Positions 24,319 to 36,220 are shown, counted from the first letter of the stretch. The stretch is 64,000 nt of DNA from Cannabis sativa (GCF_029168945.1 NC_083601.1:33469660-33533659); one strand, 5' to 3'. Translations and numbers: made by a program. The notes: generated from the letters alone by a model not told the origin.

Positions 24319-24890
24319 CATATCCCTAGCATGTTTTCGATCCACACCTATCCAGATGGTGCAAAAATGCTTGAGATCCGAATAAAAATAAGCGAGCAAA
24401 TGACATAGTCTGTGATAAGAGTGAATAGTAAGATTTTTTGTAGTGTGTAGTAATTTGTCAAATTTTACAAATTAGGAGCGATATGTAATTTAAAAACACA
24501 AAATTAATTTCTATTGTAAATGTAGGTAGGAAGAAATTTTATTTCTTCACTATTTTATAGTAATTAACCTATAAATTTGTTTATATTGGTTTTCTATCCT
24601 TTTCTTTTTCTCTCAGGTGATTTTCTATCATTATTTATACTATATTTTTTTATATCAAACATTAACGATTTATCTTTTGTAAAAAAATTATAGTTATATG
24701 TTTTGTTAGTTTTTATTTTGGATATATTATATATGCATATTTTTTTCATATATATATATCGTATTTATTTTATGTGTGCAATTATTATTTTTTATACCAA
24801 ACATACGTAGCCTTAATATAGTTTGGGTTGATTTTCTATACTTACATATACCTAATACATATTAACATTGAAAATATATGAACACTTTAT
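24319..24890. other. AT-rich spacer
   Basis: No gene, element end or structured repeat was recognised. Confidence 0.5.
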
Positions 24891-25268
24891 CTAAAACTCA
24901 AAAATACCCCTCTCAAATTTCTAATACTTTTTTTTAGTGCAAAAACATAAAAAAATAAAATAAAAAAAATTGGTAGTCCGATGGGGTCCGATAGTGGTCC
25001 GATGGTCACCTGATGCTACTTTTGTATGTACAAAACATAAAAAAAAAAAAAATAAATAAATAAATAAAATAAAAATAAAAAAATTGGTAGCAGATGGGTG
25101 GTCCGATGGGTCTGATGGGTGGTCCGATGGTGTAAATAGAGGTGATGTAAATGGGGGTATCTTAAGGATATCATAAAAGTTGTCATATCCTACAAATATT
25201 AGTTATTATTTGTTTAGAAAAAAAAAATTAATCAAATGTAACCATAAAAAAATCAAATTTCCCTATAG
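24890..25268. repeat. GGTCCGATGG-containing repeat related to the 28.6-kb element
   Basis: Between a CTCAAAAATACCCCTC block on the left and ATCAAATTTCCCTAT on the right lie two clusters of GGTCCGATGG variants (24976-25006 and 25096-25131). Both flanking blocks and the core motif also occur in the long-TIR element at 28623-29487, so this looks like an older or rearranged relative. No target duplication was identified. Confidence 0.5.
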
Positions 25269-26473
25269 TTTTTACATCATGGGTGACAACATATGATCAT
25301 GGCAATTGGCAACCAAGTCTAAGTAGAAGCTAGAAGGTGAGTAGAGATCACTAAGTAGTAAAGGCCTGACAAAAAAGATGACTATAACAAATTAATTGAA
25401 GGTTGTTGGAAGAAAGACAAAAACACCAATAACATGCTAAGTAAATTCTTGAAAAGGTGTTGTTGGTCCCATTTTGATTATTGGGGTCCATTTGCCTACT
25501 ACATCTTTCTCTCTCTTTAATTGTCTAAAATCTTTATTTTTCTTACTTTTAATTTACATCATCTTTTTAATGTCATAATTTATTAAATATATATTCATTG
25601 TTTTAAAATTAATTTTAGATAATTCATATAGAAAATTTATATTTATTAGTAATTTTCAATTTATATAAAAAATAAATTATATGTTGATAATTTAAAATTA
25701 ATTTTAAACAAATCTAATTGATAAACATTTTCCCACACAATATTGGTATACATTTTTAGTCTGTTCGTGTGTAATTTTCACTTGTATATATGTCAATCTA
25801 GGCGACTGTGTCGATTTCTCTATTCTAAATTAATAAACAGCATGGGAGAAAAATCCATGAATAATCAACTCAATTATATATAATAGGCGTATTCTCTCGG
25901 TATTAATAATATTATTTTATATCCACCCACATATATATTATATAATTTTGTATAACTAATTTCTAGCTAACTCCAAATAAAGCGATGAAAGATTCTTATA
26001 ACACTATTCAGTATTCACCAGAATTAATAAGATACTATATATATAATCCAATAATAATGAAAATAATTAATTAGATGTTTCTAGTCAAATAATACATTCT
26101 CTTCTTTCAGTACAGAACTCTCTTGTAGTGGAATGAATAATTATTAGAAAAGAGAAAACAAAAAACAAACATTAACTATTAATCAACGGACGCAACGGAT
26201 TAGGGTCGGTCAATCCTAATTCTCCATGAGTCACTAAATCAGTGGCTCTTTGAGAAAGTAATCACCGACAATTTACACTTGTTTTCTTTCTTCCAAGTCA
26301 AAAATTATTACAAAAGGTTTAGTTTAGTCTAACTATGGGATAAGTTTTAAGTTATGATTACACACATTAATTTTTTTTTTAATCTGATTACCTCTCAATC
26401 AAAATTAATTATTGCGTTTGGTACACACACAGCAACTTCAGATATTCAGTTTTAAAGGAAATAAAAATATATT
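25269..26473. other. AT-rich spacer
   Basis: No gene or element end recognised. Confidence 0.5.
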
Positions 26474-26891
26474 GGAAATTCTACCAGCACACTCTTAAAA
26501 TGGATACATTGATGCACTCTTATTTGTTTTAGCACTCGAAATAATTTTTTAGTCAAATTTTTTTTCATGGTCATGTACGTTATAGTTATTTAAGGCATCT
26601 TACAAAATTTTAAGAAATTTAGAAAAGTTTAACACGCCGAAAATTATACGTTCAAACAGTGTATTGTACTCGTGACTATTTTATTATATACGCGTGTAAA
26701 ATAGACTGTTTGAACATTGTTTTCTATATTGTAAATTATTCGAAATTTCTCAAAATTTTGTAAGTTATCTTAAATAGTTATAACGTACGTAAATATAAAA
26801 AAGAATTAGACTAAAAAAATTTTCTGAATGCCGAAATAAATTAAAAGTGTATTAGTACATCTCTTTTTAGGAGTACATTGTATAATCACCC
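26474..26891. mobile_element. Foldback MITE, 418 bp, arms ~190 bp
   Basis: The two halves are diverged inverted copies of each other almost to the centre. Matching blocks include ATGCACTCTTA / TAAAAGTGTATTA, TACGTTATAGTTATTTAAG / CTTAAATAGTTATAACGTACGT, CTTACAAAATTTTAAGAAATTT / GAAATTTCTCAAAATTTTGTAAG, and GTTCAAACAGT / ACTGTTTGAAC next to the loop (about 26651-26719). Possible short flanking duplications (AAAATATA) are present but low in complexity. The transcript would fold into one long imperfect hairpin. Confidence 0.75.
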
Positions 26892-27350
26892 AAAATATAG
26901 AAATTTTTACACCAAAAATACAAATTACACACTTTATTACATATAAACCTACACACGGTCAAATCAACTTTTTTACCTTTTCTCAATATTTTATTACACA
27001 TATACCACATACACATCACATCTATGCACCAGTCACGTCAACTCACCTATCAACCATCATGCATCCCTCAATCACTTCCCTCTCTCTTTTTCTTTTGTTT
27101 TCCTTTGATTTTTTTATTTCATTTCAATTTTTTTTTTTTGAAATAACAAATAACCTCCATTGTTGAACCTTAACTCCCCACGATTCCTCAACCATTTTCC
27201 CTCTCATTTTTGTTCTTCAAAATTTTTTCAACTCCCTCTAAACCATCCCATAACCTTTTTCTCTCTTTCTTTTTGTTTCCCAATCTTTATATAAAATGGA
27301 TGTGACCCGTTCTTCTTCATCTCCTTCCCCTGTTCAAAAAAAAATTCAAA

Positions 27351-27558
27351 ATGGGTTTGAAATCACTAGCTAATAAAGCTAAGGGAAAACGTCCTTTTAT
27401 TGAGGAGGAAGACTCTGATTTTGCTCCTCCATTAACGAAGCGTGGGAGAGCTCCTCCTAAGAAGAAAACAAAGGTCCGTGTGCAAGAAAAAATAGCTGAA
27501 GATGTTTATGGGAAAAACAATAATGTTGGTGTTGCTGTTCGAACCGAGGTTTGTTTTC
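27351..27558 (+). other. Possible first exon of an unrecognised gene
   Basis: An ATG at 27351 opens a Lys/Arg-rich reading frame with basic clusters (KAKGKRPF, KRGRAPPKKKTK) that look like nuclear localisation signals, plus an acidic patch (EEEDSDF). A TATATAAAA box lies at about 27288-27296 and a C/T-rich leader in between. A potential donor GAG|GTTTGT is near 27548; after it the sequence becomes intron-like and no later exon was found. It may be a real but truncated gene or a gene start carried by a transposon. I do not recognise the protein. Confidence 0.3.
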
Positions 27559-28622
27559 GGTTTCATTTTCGTTTCCCCCCAGTTTAAACATTTTCTTGTA
27601 TTTCCATTTCATCGTTTTGGTTTTTTCTGGTTTGTGATATTTTAGGTTTTTCATTTTAAAATTTCGTTTGGTTTTCTTTGGATTTTTAGGACTTTAATTT
27701 TCTTTAATCAATTATATTTTGTTCTTGGGTTTGGCATTTTAGTTTGTTTCTTATTACTTTCGTTTCATTTTTGTTGTGTTTTATGTTCTGTTTGTGTTTC
27801 TAGTTTTTTTTAGATATTTTGAAACATTTGTTTTTGTTTTAGTGTCTCTAATCAGTGGGTTTTAGTTTTTTTTTTCTAGTTTTTTAATAGTTTAATATGT
27901 TTATGTATGATGTGTTTTGGGAATATTATTAGGTATAGTTGTTTGCTGTTCTTTTTTAGGTAACAATTCGATTTAGATGTTTGTAATTTATATTCGTAGA
28001 GTTGTTTCTGCTTGTCAGTTTGTTTTTAGTTTTTTTATAGTTTTATTATAGTTTGTATACTTGTTTATTTACAATTTATATTTATTGCTGTTAATAAACT
28101 ATAATAAAACTAAAATGAAACTATTAAGAAACGTTTAAATTTATTTCAGAAACTAACTATTTCTCAAAGTGTTTTCTCCTTTTCTTATTTCCAAAATAAA
28201 TTCTTGCAAACAATTGAATTAAACTAATATAAAATAATGATGCAACTGTAAATCAACTTGAAAAGCCACAACACTTAATTCAATTTAATATAGTTGTGGT
28301 CATTGTGCTTTTTCATCAGTTTTATTTGAATCAGATCAATTGAATTAATAGTTGTATTTTTCTCGTTTTGGTTTCATTTTGGTTGTTTTGCAGTTTTGAA
28401 ACGAGCGCGTATTTTCATCTTTATGGTTCGCTCTGTACAGCTGAAGGCTTAGTGCATGTGGTATTTTTGTAAATATTTGTATGTGGACTGTATAAATGTT
28501 TAATGGGCCGGCCCAAAGTATTTTTGTAATTTTTTTTCCTTTTTTGTATTTTTTTGTTTTTTTCCCCAAAATATATTATAACACTAATATATATAGTAGG
28601 ATATGTTCCATCAATTTTATAA
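27559..28622. other. T-rich, intron-like spacer
   Basis: The stretch is T-rich on the plus strand and resembles plant intron sequence after the possible exon at 27351, but no acceptor with coding sequence follows. A GGGCCGGCCC motif occurs at 28505. Confidence 0.4.
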
Positions 28623-29487
28623 GGGAAATTTGATTTTCTATACTTAGAAAATCAAAAAATTTGATTTCTAAACCAATAATTTAAACCCTAAAAAAACTAT
28701 ACCTTTTTTTTCAAAACCCCAAAAATACCCCCAAACTCTCACAGCATCTCTCTTTCTCTCTCTATTTCTACGGCCCCAAGAATCCCACACCCCGGGTCCG
28801 ATGGTCGGACCATGGGGTCCGATGGGGTCCGACCAATCGGACCCATCGGACCCCAAGGTCCGACCATCTGGACCTCTCTCTTCCCCTCTCTCTCTCAAAT
28901 CGCAGGAAAAAAAAAATTTAAAAGACGGTCGGACCTTGGGGTCCGATGGGTCCGATTGGTCGGACCCATCGGACCCCAAGGTCCGACCATCGGACCTCTT
29001 TCTTCCTCTCTCTCTCTCAAATCGCAGAAAAAAAAAAATTAAAAGACGGTCGGACCTTGGGATCCAATGGGTCCGATTGGTCGGACCCATCGGACCCCAA
29101 GGTCCGACCATCGGACCTCTGTCTTCTTCCCTCTCTCAAATCGCAGGAAAAAAAAAAGTTTCAGAGATAGAGGCCTGACGGCCGGGGCCTGACCGGGGTT
29201 GCTCTTTCGGGTTGGGATTGGGGTCGGAGGGGTTGGGGTCGTGGTCGACGGGGGTGAGGGTGGTGATCGGCGTTGGGGTTGACGTGGGTGGGTGAGGGTG
29301 GTTCGGGTGAGGGTGGGCGGTTGGGGTGAGATAGAGGGAGAGAGAGATGATGCAGAGAGAGAGAGAGAATATTGTGAGGGGGTATTTTTGGGGTTTTGAA
29401 AAAAAAGGAATAGTTTTTTTAGGTTTTAAATTTTTGGTTTAGGGAAAAAAAATTTTGATTTTCTAAGTATAGAAAATCAAATTTCCC
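28623..29487. mobile_element. Long-TIR non-autonomous DNA transposon, 865 bp
   Basis: Terminal inverted repeats of about 115 bp begin GGGAAATTTGATTTTC on both sides and stay clearly alignable through CAAAACCCCAAAAATACCCCC. The segment is flanked by an identical 8-bp TTTTATAA (28615-28622 and 29488-29495). Long TIRs suggest a MULE-type element, while an 8-bp duplication would also suit hAT. The centre holds three tandem palindromic units and a GGGGTTGGGGT-rich part. Open frames here only translate the repeats. Confidence 0.85.
28803..29160. repeat. Three tandem ~122-bp units, each a palindrome plus C/T tract
   Basis: Units start at 28803, 28927 and 29048. Each has a GGTCGGACC... inverted repeat followed by a CTCTCTCT tract, AAATCGCAG and an A run. 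In the second unit the palindrome is perfect: 29-bp arms (28927-28955 and 28960-28988) around TTGG. In the third unit the left arm differs at two positions. The first unit is less regular. Confidence 0.9.
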
Positions 29488-29495
29488 TTTTATAA

Positions 29496-31298
29496 TGTGT
29501 TCTTTCTTTTTCCAATTAATAACTTTTCTCAAAAATTAATAACTTTACTACAAGCGCCAAATCTTCAATAACTAACGCATCATCTGATATTTATTTGTCC
29601 ACACTCTAATATATAGTATGAGCATTGTCATTTGTTACAATTCAAATTCACATTTTATGATTAGTAATTTTTTATATTATTTATTAAATTATAATATATG
29701 AGATTCAATATTAATATACATTAATAATGATATATTACCTTTTATTATATTTGATACCTTAAAGTATCCTTAGTATTCTCAATATTTTATTTATAACTTT
29801 TTAGTCAATTTTCATGTTAGAAAATACATGCTGAAATATTTTTTTTTTTCAATTTTTTTCGTAACAGTGTTTGTTATAGTTACAATATTATCCTTATAAA
29901 TTTTTAAAATTTTTTAAATAATTTATCGTATCGAAAATAAATTTGTAATTTTTTGAACGTGCTAATCAAACTAAAATATCAAAAATTCCGTTTCCAGTAT
30001 TATAGAATCTCACATTACAAATGTGTAAAAAATAATACCATATATGACATTTAAGAGCTACTTCTCTCATAATTTATTGATTGTGAGATAATTAGTACTC
30101 ATGCCTCTTCTAATTCTAACATAATTTATTGATCCATTTGACATATATTATATAAATATATGAAAAAAAAAAAGTTGTCAACATAATGAAGTATTCGAAT
30201 TTTGAAAGGGCCAGGAGCAAATCTTTAATATGTATTTTTCTAATGATCAATTGAGATACATTTTTGCTGAATCACAGAATACGTACAAAATTTAATAAGC
30301 ACTAATTGGAATTTGGAAGACGACCCAAGTTCATGCATATTATATAAAATATTATATATTCCAGTTCAGTGGCAGTGTGGATGTAATTCATTTATAATTT
30401 ATATATACAACTAAAAATAGTGATTAATTAATATTAGACCATAGAAATTAATTAGCTCTCTCTTTTGATACTTTTAGATTCTACCTAGCTAGGGTTTCAC
30501 ACGCAAAGATCAGTGTAAAACTTTTGACCATTCCACATATTACAAACATCAAGAATAAATTATTATATATATATATATAAATATTTTTGTTTCCTTCCAT
30601 TTCTTTTGGCTTTCACCAAGAGTTGACGATTTAATTTGGTTTCCTTCTAAACTAGCTAGTATATATATAGATATTTATAATGTCAATTCTAACTGTAGTA
30701 TTTATAATTAATAATTAAATTAATTTGACTAAGAAAAATAACAGCATGTCTATACATAATTGATAACCATTACAAATAATAAATCAGGATAAAAAGAAAG
30801 GAGAGAGATAATTTGTGAACTATAATTTTCTTTTTGCTGGATATAATTTTCTCATTTAATAATGCAAATGTCGAGGGAATTAGTGTAGGATCTGTTCTTC
30901 TTCTTTTTTTTAGAGAGAATTGTACGTGTAGGATTAATATATAGTATTCAATTATTACATTAAAAATATAACATGATCCTTACATCTGTATGATCTACTA
31001 TAATATATCACTAATAAGTATAATTTTATTTTTAAACTTAAATTAATTATACACTTAAAATAAATTAATTTTTAATTAAAGTATTTAACAAAAAAATTTC
31101 AAAAATTGATATTTATAACTTTTTTTTTTTTAAGGAAATAAATCAAGTTAGTATCAGGGGTTACAAGTAATTTATTAATTATGTTTAGTAAATTTTTAAA
31201 TTAATCACAACCGTCTAATAATAATGATCTAATTACTAAAATAAATGTAACAATTATAATTACATATTTCATGTAACTATTAATTACAACCGTCTAAT
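29496..31298. other. AT-rich spacer with one TRIM LTR relic
   Basis: At 30002-30121 there is a diverged copy of the TRIM terminal repeat (AATCTCACATTACAAATGTGT ... CTCTCATAATTTATTGATT ... CTTCTAATTCTAACA) without a primer site. A 20-base block CAACCGTCTAATAATAATG is present twice (about 31209 and 31286). No gene was seen. Confidence 0.5.
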
Positions 31299-31299
31299 A

Positions 31300-31790
31300 A
31301 TAATGTCGATGGTGCAATTTTTGAGCAGTGGGGGCGCTATGGTATTGGGTGTACAGCCCGCGATCATGAAGGAAGAATTGTGGCTGTATTCAATAAATCT
31401 TTTGAAGGTCGGGTGCAACCTAAGATGGCTGAAATCATTGGCATCAAGGAGGCTCTTAGTTAGATTGATAGTTTTTCTTGGGGTGATGTTGTTCTTGAGA
31501 CAGATAGTTTAGTTTGTGTTCAAGCTATTTTAAGTTCTCTTTCTACGCCTTCTCCATTTGGTCTTATTGTTTTTGATTGTAAGCTTTTGCTTACTCGTTT
31601 GTCTTTTGTTTCTGTGTGTTTTGTTAAACGATCTGCAAACAGAGGCGCTCATTATATGGCGTGAGCTTCTTCTTTCTCCACAGGTCGTACTATCCAGGAG
31701 GGTTTTCTGTCTCCTGAGTTAGTTGCCATTGCTTTGGCTGATTTCTCAGTTTAATGAATACTGAAATTTTTATTCAAAAAAAAAAAAAAT
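31300..31790 (+). mobile_element. 5'-truncated LINE, RNase H tail
   Basis: The sequence opens in NVDGAIF and continues through GIGCTARDHEGRIV, the VLETDSL block and FVKRSANRGAH, the plant LINE C-terminal RNase H (RVT_3-type) domain. It ends at a stop near 31753 and is followed by TATTC and an A tail (31776-31789). Two in-frame stops interrupt it: TAG at 31461 and TGA at 31662. It is a dead-on-arrival insertion of the family's 3' end. A target duplication cannot be separated from the local TAATAATAA sequence. Confidence 0.8.
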
Positions 31791-33178
31791 ATATATATAT
31801 ATAAATTAATAATAAGCCACTTTTTTTAAAGAAAAAAACTATATATTATCAACAAAATGTATAATAATAATAAAATAGCAGTTTTTTTTAAAAAAAAAAA
31901 CATCATCTTCAGCAAGATTTTTTTTTTTTTTTTTTGCACAATATATTAAGCAATATTTTGATTTATTATCATATGTGAATTAGTTCGTGTGATTTTTTGT
32001 GTAAAAATGTATGTTATGGAATTCTATAATTAAAAAAGGTTTAAAAATTTATAAGTTTTATCTATAGTATAATCTATATACATTATTTGATTTAAAACTA
32101 CATGTCTCATTTATTTTAAATAATGTTATTAGTTAATTAGTGTTGGCACTTACTTATTAACGTATCTTATTATAAACTAGCAAACACTAATACATTTGTT
32201 TCTTTTTTAATAGAAAGGATTATATAGCTTTAAAGTTTTAATACACATAGTTCAAATTTTTTTGATTTTAGTTTTCCACAAACGTACGGCAATTACATTT
32301 TTTCCTAAACAACTTATCACATGAGTAGTCAAAAATAGAAATAGCTGCATACAAAATCTAGACGTATGGTATCATAAGTGGTCCCCTATATTTTGTAACC
32401 AATCAAATACATGACTCTATGCGATTTTTTTTATTCTATTTTAAGATTAAAAAAAAAAAAAGGTGTATATATGTACATCTAGGAACTTTTATGAGCTAAG
32501 CCATTAAAAATTCGACATGTAGAGGTAAGATATCTAATCAATTTATTATATATGTAACCACTCTAATTCTAAAAAATATAAAAACTTAAACAGAGTCAGA
32601 GAACGTGCGGAGAAAAACCTCTTGATGGAGATAAATAATTAGTTTTAAATTGGCCTCGAGCCTCCTCATGGCACAAAATATATTCCTTAGACCCTCAATT
32701 TGAGCCATAAACAAATCATTGCATTCCAAATCCAATGTTGCTAAATCCACATATTGAACTATTTAATATAATAAAATATTATATTAATTAAGGCACTCTC
32801 GAGTTTTTTCTACTCTATTTATTAAAATTTTTTTTTTTTTATTTTAGCTTAAATTTTTATATTACACCATATATAATTTTTTATATTTTTACTTTATATC
32901 ATAAAATATTATGTATTTAAATATTATGTATTTATATAAATAAAAAATATGAGAGAGGAAATAATTAAAAGAACGGAAGAATATAAGAATATAAAAATAA
33001 TAATAAAATAAGTTTGGAAAATAATTAAATAATGTGTAGTTAAATTTAGAAAATGAAAGTGTTTAGCTAAATTTTTTTGAACTATTTTAGCTGACTATTT
33101 AACTTTTTTAGCTTTTAGTTATTATAGCTCGATCACTCAATGCAAATTATTATTAAACACCACGGATCAAGTCAAATA
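31791..33178. other. AT-rich spacer
   Basis: A/T homopolymers and low-complexity sequence. A TTTAGCT-rich stretch at 33050-33130 looks like a MITE remnant, but inverted ends could not be established. Confidence 0.4.
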
Positions 33179-33982
33179 TCTTTATATATTAAAAGTGCCT
33201 ATCTAACGCCAATTCTTGGTTTAACGATTGTTTTTGGTTTATCTGTTTATTTTAACAGAATATACCCTTCTTTAACAGAATATTCATAATTAATTTTATA
33301 TTATTTTATAAATTATTCTAATAAAATAAATAAAATTATTGATATTTTTTCAATCGTTAACTGACAAAATGAAAAAAATATTATACAATTTAGGTATAGC
33401 CTAAAAACTTGGAAAGTAATTAAGTATTATATAAAGTAGCTACATCCTTTTTGAATTTTTGTAGCCTAGCAACGAGAAAACGACACCAGCGTTACAAGAA
33501 ATCACCGCTTCAAACATCCATGGCAAGGTAAGTTGATCCTTATTTTCACATGTCTCTAATTCTCTTCTCTCCTATGATATTGATTCTTTTGGTGTTGATC
33601 TGTTGGTTACTGTCCTTGAGTCAGAGAAGAAGCCAATGTTTTTTTTTTTGAAAAAGCTTAAATGGATGCTCTTTGAAGATGTAAAATATTTCAAAAAGCT
33701 AAATGGGTGCTCTTTGGAGATGTAAAATTTTTCATGTAAGTTTCCTACTTGTTGGGTTATGTTTCTTAAATCAAGGCTGTCACGTTCAATCAAAAGTTGG
33801 GCGCCAACTGTTCGAAAAAAATTTTCAGAGTCTCATCAATTAATTTTCCATGTAGAGTGTGTTGTTAATGTTGTTAATGTTCTGGGTTGATTCTTGTTTG
33901 TGGGTTTGTAATCTCGTATCAGAGAAAACACTCAAATTTTATACTAATTAATCACCGCTGTTGACATTGAATTTTTGAACAG

Positions 33983-34240
33983 AGGATTCCGATATGGTGG
34001 AGATGGTACTACTGGGGGTGTCCGATAGCGTGGAGCTTGTACGGATTGGTGGTATCGCAGTATGGTGATGTAAAGGAAGAAATGGACAATGGTGAGAGTG
34101 TAGAAGAATTTGTGAGACGTTACTATGGGTATGATCGAGAATTTCTTCCTGTGGTTGCTATCGTCAATGTGGCTTTCACTGTCACCTTCGCCTTCATCTT
34201 TGTCCTTTCCCTTAAGGCATTCAATTTTGAGAGGAGATAA
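33983..34240 (+). pseudogene. Last exon of a PDR/ABCG transporter, captured by a Helitron
   Basis: After a good acceptor (TTTTTGAACAG at 33982) the frame reads RIPIWWRWYYW, CPIAWSLYGLVVSQYGD, VEEFVRRYYGY and ends FNFERR with a TAA. This is the C-terminal end of full-size ABCG (pleiotropic drug resistance) transporters: the conserved P.WWRWYYW..P.AW..YGL motif, a short extracellular loop, the last transmembrane helix (VVAIVNVAFTVTFAFIFVLSL) and the usual Phe-Asn-Phe-x-Arg-Arg tail. The exon has no stop or frameshift, so capture may be fairly recent. No nucleotide-binding domain or other transporter exon is present, so it cannot encode a transporter by itself. Confidence 0.88.
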
Positions 34241-35158
34241 TTAACTCATTATTTATTTATTCTTTTTTATGGTAAAAAGTGAAAAATAAAATGATTAATA
34301 TAAATTATTGTTGAAGAGTATATGATTATTAAGTATTCGTGTATATTAAACTTTATTCGTGTATATTAAACTTTATTTAATATTATTATTTTACATCTAA
34401 AGTTGTTAGAGCACATTAATCAGCAGTGATGATGCTCTCGAGTAAGTTTTTTCCTATGAATTGCAGGCCCCGTTTTTAATATGAGTTTAGGATTTTTCTT
34501 ACTTTGATTTTCTTACTTGGTGAGATGGTTGTGTGAGTATTTAATGGGGCTGTTTTTCATTGTGACAGGTTTATTCAACCAACTTTCCATTTCACATCAA
34601 GAAATTTGCAAAGAGGTTTGCTTGCATTGCAAAATCTGTTTTTTTTTTCTCCCCTTACTTCATGTTGCCAGTGATTTCACAAATAAAACGTCAAGACCCA
34701 ATTCTCACATATTTTAACTTTGTCAAAGTTTGGTTGAAGTAGTAGTTACATGAAAAGTAATGACTTAAGTACAATTGAGTTGTGGTTGGCTGATTATCAC
34801 TCAATATTATTGCCTCTTGTGAAATCGGTGAAATCGTACTTGAGGGTTTGTATTCATTGAAAATTTATAGGTTAAAACTTTAACTAATAATTCTCTTCCC
34901 CTATTTTAAGGACATTTTTTTTATTTATTTTCTTTACATAATATTTCCTTTAAATTTTTCAAAACAAATATATTGATCCTTTTAATTTTTCTGAAACCAA
35001 GAGTAAATGTTAAAAGTGAGATATTATAAGTTTATATATACAATTATCACATTCTTAACAAGTTTATTTTTATAAAACATATCGTTTAAAAAATAATTTA
35101 CAATTAGTTACCGAATTCTTAAACAAAAACCACTAAAACTTAAATAAAACTAATATTT

Positions 35159-35174
35159 ACGTGGCTCGCCACGT
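35159..35174 (+). other. Helitron 3' hairpin
   Basis: A 7-bp GC-containing stem with a two-base loop lies 9 bases before the terminal CTAG. This is the Helitron termination structure. Confidence 0.8.
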
Positions 35175-35187
35175 AACTCTCATCTAG

Positions 35188-36220
35188 TATATATATAAAG
35201 ATAGATATACGTGTGTCACATATCACATATACATGTTCTCTTAAAATTGACAATTCCAGTCTTATGTTTTTTTTTTTTCCTTTTCTTATTTACATCTTAG
35301 TTTAACTAAATTTCAAGATCTGCCTTTGATTAATGAAGCACTTATATAATTTCTTTAAAGTGTCATCATCAAGTAGTTCCTTCAATTAAAATTGACTGAA
35401 AAAAACATAATTTTAATACATGTATTATATATACTATGTCAATAGATATACTACTGACTAGTATAATTATTTCATATCAGACTTTAAACTTTGATCAACT
35501 CATGGAGTTAGAGAGTGGAGATGGATTTTGGTTGAAGACGCAAAAGAAATGCAATTCATTAGTTGGAAGTTGAAACTCAAAAAAATTTCTTATCCATCGT
35601 TGAAAATACTGCATGCATGGTTATTTAATAATTTTCATGTGCAAAACTTGACCTTTCATAACAACTCTAGATTACACTTCAGATTAGATGATAACATATA
35701 TTATTATATTTATACATGATTCATATATATATGTATAATAAACGTACGATGCTCTCTAAATAGCAACATTTCTACTAATTGCTTTTCCTGATTGGAGGGA
35801 TGGAAGATTCTAAATTCTCAATTGATTCAAAGCCGTGTACATGTGTACATATCATATTAGAGAGAGAGTTGAACATCTTTGCCTTATTTTCCATATCTAT
35901 ATTATATTATAAAATATGGATTCTATTAGATTTTTTTTTCCTTACAGTGGAAAATAAAATAAGACAAACAAACAAACGGCCACTCATATGAAAAAAAGGG
36001 TCCAGCCTCCAAATGAGAAAAATCTTTGTTATGTGACTAGTGTCTAGTGGGAAGGAAATGAACCAGAAGGTGGTTCCTATAAATAGGCCCATCCAACTGC
36101 CGTGGTAGTTAATTAGTCAGCCCATCAGAGCAATATATTCAAAAATCTGAAACGTCACCATTTATTGCATCTAACGATTCATAAATGTTTTTTTTTTTTG
36201 CTAAAGGCGATTTAGAAATG
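35188..36220. other. AT-rich spacer with an orphan TATA box
   Basis: No gene is supported. A canonical CTATAAATAGG at 36077-36087 in locally less AT-rich sequence looks like a core promoter on the plus strand, but only a LINE tail lies downstream. GA-rich and TA-rich runs occur elsewhere. Confidence 0.35.

Larger units (their letters stand above)
33179..35187 (+). mobile_element. Helitron, 2009 bp, carrying an ABCG transporter exon
   Basis: The 5' end reads TCTTTATATATTAAAAGTGC, nearly identical over ~45 bases to the Helitron ending at 11493. The 3' end is CTAG at 35184-35187, preceded by a hairpin with 7-bp stem (ACGTGGC at 35159-35165, TC loop, GCCACGT at 35168-35174). The flanks are A on the left and T on the right. 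It lacks Rep/helicase sequence and is non-autonomous. Inside are the last exon of a PDR-type ABC transporter (33983-34240), a possible exon ending GCAAG|GTAAG at about 33531, and a possible exon at about 34569-34614. Confidence 0.85.

Noticed and set aside
28668..29178. Several overlapping frames on both strands with GPMGPT- or SDWSDP-type repeats
   Set aside because: They translate the tandem palindromes; both strands stay open only because the repeat lacks stop codons.
32640..33150. Possible MITE with TTGCATT ends
   Set aside because: Only about seven bases match between the proposed inverted ends, too little in AT-rich sequence.
34517..34717. 66-codon frame inside the second Helitron
   Set aside because: It spans probable intron sequence; only the AG...GT segment at ~34569-34614 looks exon-like.
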